Of a stretch of 64,000 nucleotides of DNA, positions 60,076 through 64,000 are shown in pieces. How positions within the stretch are numbered: the stretch's first letter is position 1; the number at the start of each line of letters is the position of its first letter. The translations under genes were made by a program, and so were the position numbers. A model generated the notes under the pieces. That model had not been told where the DNA came from. It was given only the letters and a program-made list of their open reading frames with translations, and did no database searches. The stretch is from Tritrichomonas foetus (taxonomy: Eukaryota > Parabasalia > Tritrichomonadida > Tritrichomonadidae), in contig MLAK01000815.1 in NCBI GenBank assembly GCA_001839685.1, positions 186,001 to 250,000 on the forward strand. The letters are read 5' to 3'.

Positions 60076-63000
60076 TTTTTACATGCAGTTGATTCAAAAT
60101 TAAATAGGTTTGCCAAATAAGTATTCAAAAATCGGAGATAAAAATTTTTTTTGTGATGCTCACAATCTTTTTAATCGTAAAGTGAATAAATCACACGAAA
60201 AGACCTAAGATTGTCATCATTATTGATTTGCATAATCAACATTTTTTAGTGTTATTATTCTATTTTACAGAGAGGAGTAGAAATTATTAAAATTATGAAA
60301 ATAGGATCATGCTTTTAGCGCGAATTATCAAAGTTTTCGCCTAAATCATTTCGTGTTTGTATGTATGTTGGTTGGGTGATGCTATAATAGATAGATATAT
60401 CAAAATGATTTATGAATGTAATAGCATGTATACGATAAAGCTACTTTATATCAATGCTGTGCATTTTACTATGCATAAAAAAATGTATAACTTCATAACT
60501 TTCATTTCTTTGTAAATATCTTTTCTTGGAAACTTTCCTTTCTTCATAATTTACCTTTCTTAGTAAACTTTGATTTCTTCATCAACTTTGATTTATGTGT
60601 AGCTTGATATTTAGGTATTGTATTTATCTGATGTAAACATAAAATTTTATGGATTTTATTCTCATGGAGAAATCACTATTCTAGTTTTATGAATTTGATA
60701 ATATTCAATTTATCCATCTTTGTAAATTCAAAGATATCCGCTTTTGATTGTGAAAAATATATACCTAAATAGATACAACGCGGATCCAAGTCATCTTACT
60801 AGATGTGTTCATTTATTCACTTATTTCAAGACAATGTTATACAAAATGTCTGAACAATATTCTTCTTCTGTATGAATTACCTTGGTTTTGGTTTCATGAA
60901 TAACATTTTTCATTATTGATAATACTATTTTTAACACTACAAAGTCTAAGTAACAAGCTTTGAAACAAAAACAGGCAAATGAAAAGAAATCATCTTTCTA
61001 TTTTATTTATTATATATTTTATGGCCATCTGCACAATCGGTAAATTTAAAGGGCATGAACATTTATCAAAGTTTTCTGATATCTATTAATATTCATAAAT
61101 CATGCGATTTAATTAAGGGAGGCGTTCTTTTGATTGAGTGCATTTTTACGGTTATTATTTTGAAAGTATTCTGATCGTATATTCTTGATGTATATTCCTT
61201 TCATATGTAGAGATTTCAAAAAGCTTTGGTATAAATAATTATCATGTCTTTTCTAGCATAAAAATTGCTTTTTCAGATATAACATTTTTTCATGAAAAAC
61301 ACGCCATAAAAAATTATCTTGTCGGAAAACATATTAAATATTTGATGCACATAAATAATATCTGATTCATTAAATTGATATTTTATAATGAGACTGCAAA
61401 ATTTATATGAGAATAATAATATGCCAAATTAGAAAGCTGGATTTGGTTAAAAGACTAGCAATTCTATATTATAATATAAATTTATTATGGTAATTATATT
61501 ATTTATTATAACTCCTTATTAAATATTTTTCACTGAGAAAAACGAATAAAAACATGAAAAAATGCGAAATCTTTTGAATACAGTTAGCAACACCCAATAT
61601 TTGGTCATATTCAAAATATCTTAATATTATCTAAATATTAAAGGTTTCTCCATATCTAATAAACATCTAATTGTATTGTATATATTAAATAATGGTTTTA
61701 GTAAAAGATTGTAATTTTTAAAAATTTGTAATATTATTAGANAGCATAATGATTTCTATCATTTTACTTTTTTACTTTTCTTCATTATATATTGCCATAT
61801 AACATTCTCAAAATATCNTCTCTTCTATTTTACTTAAAAGACTCTCACTTTCAGTATATTCTGTCACATTTGAACCATCATAAATTATATTTTTNGATAA
61901 TTTCGGGATTTTTCCAATCAAAAATAGCCTCTGCTATTTTTCAATGCTAATATTCGTGAAATTAGTTTCTTGTGGTGGTCGAAAGTAATTAATGACGCTG
62001 TGAAACATGATGAAAAGTGAGTTTCCAAACCTTAGAAAATTTGTATTGCTGCGATCTGACAAGAATACAATTTTTTGAATGTAGATAACTAAATTGAATA
62101 TAATGGCAATATCCTGGATTCAAAAGTTCTAGGGTAGACAAAATAGTAATTTCTCGATAAGTAGTTTTTTTTTGAAATCTGGCATTGTGAAATATATGGC
62201 AACAAAGGGTTTGTTTCAATATAATTGAAATCTTTTATAAATTTTTTTTAGAATAATGTTATATTATTCATTTTGATATAGCAATATAAATGAAAATAGG
62301 ACAAATTTCATACTAATTGGCATTAATAATGCTTTATATAGTCAATATACTACTAATGTCTCATTTGACATGATACTTCATTAACCAATATCATAGAATG
62401 AAAAAATTTATTTTGTTGGGAAAAATATGTTTTTTATAAGATAATTAGGAAATAAATGGTATTATAGATAATTTTCATTCTGTCTTGTAATAAAATTGTA
62501 ATGAGGGAATGATTTTACATTATTACCTCTCTGTATTTATTTATATCGCTTTATAATAAGATTTGAAACATATAATAAACATCTTTATCTATATCCTCGA
62601 TTATGTTCTATTTAATCTATTATTTTATGAGAAAAAGTAAGAAAAATGAGGAAAATTACGAAATAAATTGAATGATGTTGGTGGGGTAATATCATCGATA
62701 CTTTCGTCAAAATATCCTGTTAATTTTTTTATTTTTTGGTTATTCACTCCTCTAAAAAAACTAGAAGTCGGATCTTCATTTTGATGGNTTGGTAAAATCT
62801 AATAATAGCCGATATCCATCAAGTATTGAATGATATAGAANAATAATCATTTTGTCATTTTTATTTTCTGAAGATTTTTTTCAATGCTAAAAAAAAATTG
62901 AATTGTAAAAGGCGAATCATTAGGTTAATTGAATTCTGTGAATAAGATTAAAGTATTCAATTCTCTTTTTTTTTCCATATTACGTTCTCTGATGATTATT

Positions 63001-63650
63001 AAGAAATTATTATTCATTCAATCAGTTCCACATAATGTTTTATTATATAAAACACAAAAATAATCAGTAGTTATTTTTTTCGAGTTTTTGAAGATTGCAT
63101 CAGAACTCACAAAAAAATCTGCAAATTTTCTTGATATTTGGATATGTACTTTAATACATCTTTTCTGATTTTATAGGAAAAAATAAAAGAAAGTTGTGGA
63201 CTAGAAANAGAGATAGTATTGTAACTCCTTTTCTAGTTAATTATATCGATTTCTGAGTAGAACAAAAGCTTAAATATAAATATATCTATCTATAACTATC
63301 ATATTTAGGAATANTTAAATCATGACTACTACTATCAAAATTCGAAATAAATTTTGTGAGCATTTTGCTGTTAAGACTCCTCCCTTAAAGACAATAACAA
63401 AATTGGATAACGAAAGATAGTCTGCTTTTCACAAAGAAAAGATTGGAAAACTCATATCTTTATACTTTGATTCAATAAATGGAAAATAAAAAATGAAATG
63501 AATACTTCACAGAAATAGCTGAGCCGATAATAACCATAAGAAAAATTATCTCAGAAATAAATTTCTCTTTCATAATTTTGAAATGAACGTGAACTCACAA
63601 AGCTATTTAATGAGCTCTTCAAAAAACCTTAGTACGTTTTTCTATTTTAA
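60076..63650. other. Long non-coding tract with ambiguous bases
   Basis: About 3.6 kb, the longest gene-free run. At about 60520-60605 there is a degenerate 17-18-bp repeat of TTTCTTCAT/AAACTTT units, similar in style to the 24.8-kb repeat. All N bases of the window lie between about 61740 and 63320. The frame at 61989-62219 lacks an ATG start and is not supported. Confidence 0.6.
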
Positions 63651-64000
63651 TACTCAGAGTTATTTCATCAGTTGGTTAATGTAAAGTTAGAACCAGTAAT
63701 TGCAAAAGGGTCATTTAGACAAATCAGAAAAAACGAAAAAGAGAAAGAAAGATTTTGTGTAATTACTGGAGCTGCTCTATATGTTTGCAAAAACATCCCA
63801 ATTTCCAAAAACTTAAAAATTTGTAATTTATTTGCATTGGTTGATCTCAGAAAGTTTGAAATGTTAGATGAAGAATGCTTTTTATTTTCCTTCAAGTCAG
63901 GTAAGATAAGTTTAGCATCTTTAGATCCAGTTCCTTTTCTACATCGTTCTTTGAATTATCTCAAGACTTTATTGCCACAATATCACAATGCCAAAATTAT
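63651..64000 (+). CDS. 5' part of probable CARMIL-like leucine-rich-repeat protein, cut by window edge
   Basis: One frame is open from the TAA at 63648-63650 to the end of the window, about 116 codons, with coding-like composition. It reads LVNVKLEPVIAKGSFRQIRK, then RFCVITGAALYVCKNIPISK, DLRKFEMLDEECFLFSFKSG and LDPVPFLHRSLNYLKTLLPQ. The beta-rich pattern with a C-terminal helix looks like the PH-type domain that opens CARMIL-type leucine-rich-repeat proteins, a large family in trichomonads; these bind membranes and regulate actin capping. No Met occurs in frame before about residue 70, so the true start is either lost (pseudogene), lies across a frameshift in the low-quality 5' region, or is in an upstream exon. 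The repeats themselves are outside the window. Confidence 0.45.

Noticed and set aside
61989..62219. 76-residue minus-strand frame
   Set aside because: Opens at TTG rather than ATG, has no recognisable motif and lies in the tract with ambiguous bases; at most a relic.
63668..63895. 75-residue minus-strand frame at the right end
   Set aside because: It is antisense to the better supported CARMIL-like frame on the plus strand.
1..64000. tRNA, rRNA or CRISPR loci
   Set aside because: No T-loop-like GGTTCRA block with cloverleaf-compatible flanks, no rRNA-like G+C-rich block and no regularly spaced direct repeats with unique spacers were seen.

Overview
This is a 64 kb stretch of strongly A+T-rich nuclear DNA from a flagellated anaerobic protist, most likely a trichomonad (Parabasalia), and probably a large-genome one such as Tritrichomonas. 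The identification is an inference from content. The genes are large and apparently intronless, use all three standard stop codons, and are separated by 0.3-3.5 kb of A+T-rich DNA. They include a GcvH with a hydrogenosome-type presequence, a [FeFe]-hydrogenase-like protein fused to a flavodoxin/CysJ-type reductase, two giant adenylyl cyclases, two giant BEACH-type proteins, a two-repeat Myb protein, Asn-rich DNA-binding candidates and a ciliary SAXO4-like protein. Several genes carry a trichomonad-type initiator, TCAYW, 7-18 nt before the ATG. There are no tRNA, rRNA, CRISPR or bacterial-style operon signals.

Layout. 0-9.3 kb: an ABCA-type transporter cut by the left edge (-), a GT8 glycosyltransferase (+), and small lineage-specific genes, one with a CCHC zinc knuckle, mixed with gene relics including a HEAT-repeat fragment. 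9.3-19.7 kb: mostly relics and non-coding DNA around a winged-helix/Asn-rich protein (-), the SAXO4-like protein (-), ribosomal protein eL37 (+) and a clearly decayed gene. 19.7-39.6 kb: a signalling block with adenylyl cyclase 1 (+), GcvH (-), a BEACH-type gene split by a one-base frame break (+), and adenylyl cyclase 2 (-). 39.6-51.4 kb: the hydrogenase-like flavoprotein (-), a large GC-rich hairpin, a CAMK-like kinase (+), the Myb protein (-) and a basic nuclear-type protein (-). 51.4-64 kb: a second BEACH-type giant (-), a long non-coding tract that holds all the ambiguous N bases, and the 5' part of a probable CARMIL-like leucine-rich-repeat gene (+) cut by the right edge.

Functional themes. 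The two cyclases share one architecture: multi-pass membrane region, PAS, then a class III cyclase with adenylyl-type residues. They probably make cAMP, which the window's kinase and Myb/winged-helix proteins could relay only by speculation. The two BEACH-type proteins are paralogues whose BEACH cores are shortened or eroded. Hydrogenosomal and redox metabolism is represented by GcvH and the hydrogenase-like protein.

Most notable observations: (1) the hydrogenase-like protein keeps three cysteine ligands but has Ser in place of the cysteine that normally bridges to the catalytic di-iron site, so it may not be a hydrogenase; (2) a 47 bp-armed, ungapped GC-rich inverted repeat with a 16-nt loop and mirrored small ORFs sits 5' of that gene; (3) a repeated GGTCAAAT...GGYCAAAT dimer occurs at four intergenic sites; (4) a single-base frame break interrupts a 2,700-residue BEACH-type gene; (5) at least four decayed coding segments lie in the intergenic DNA.
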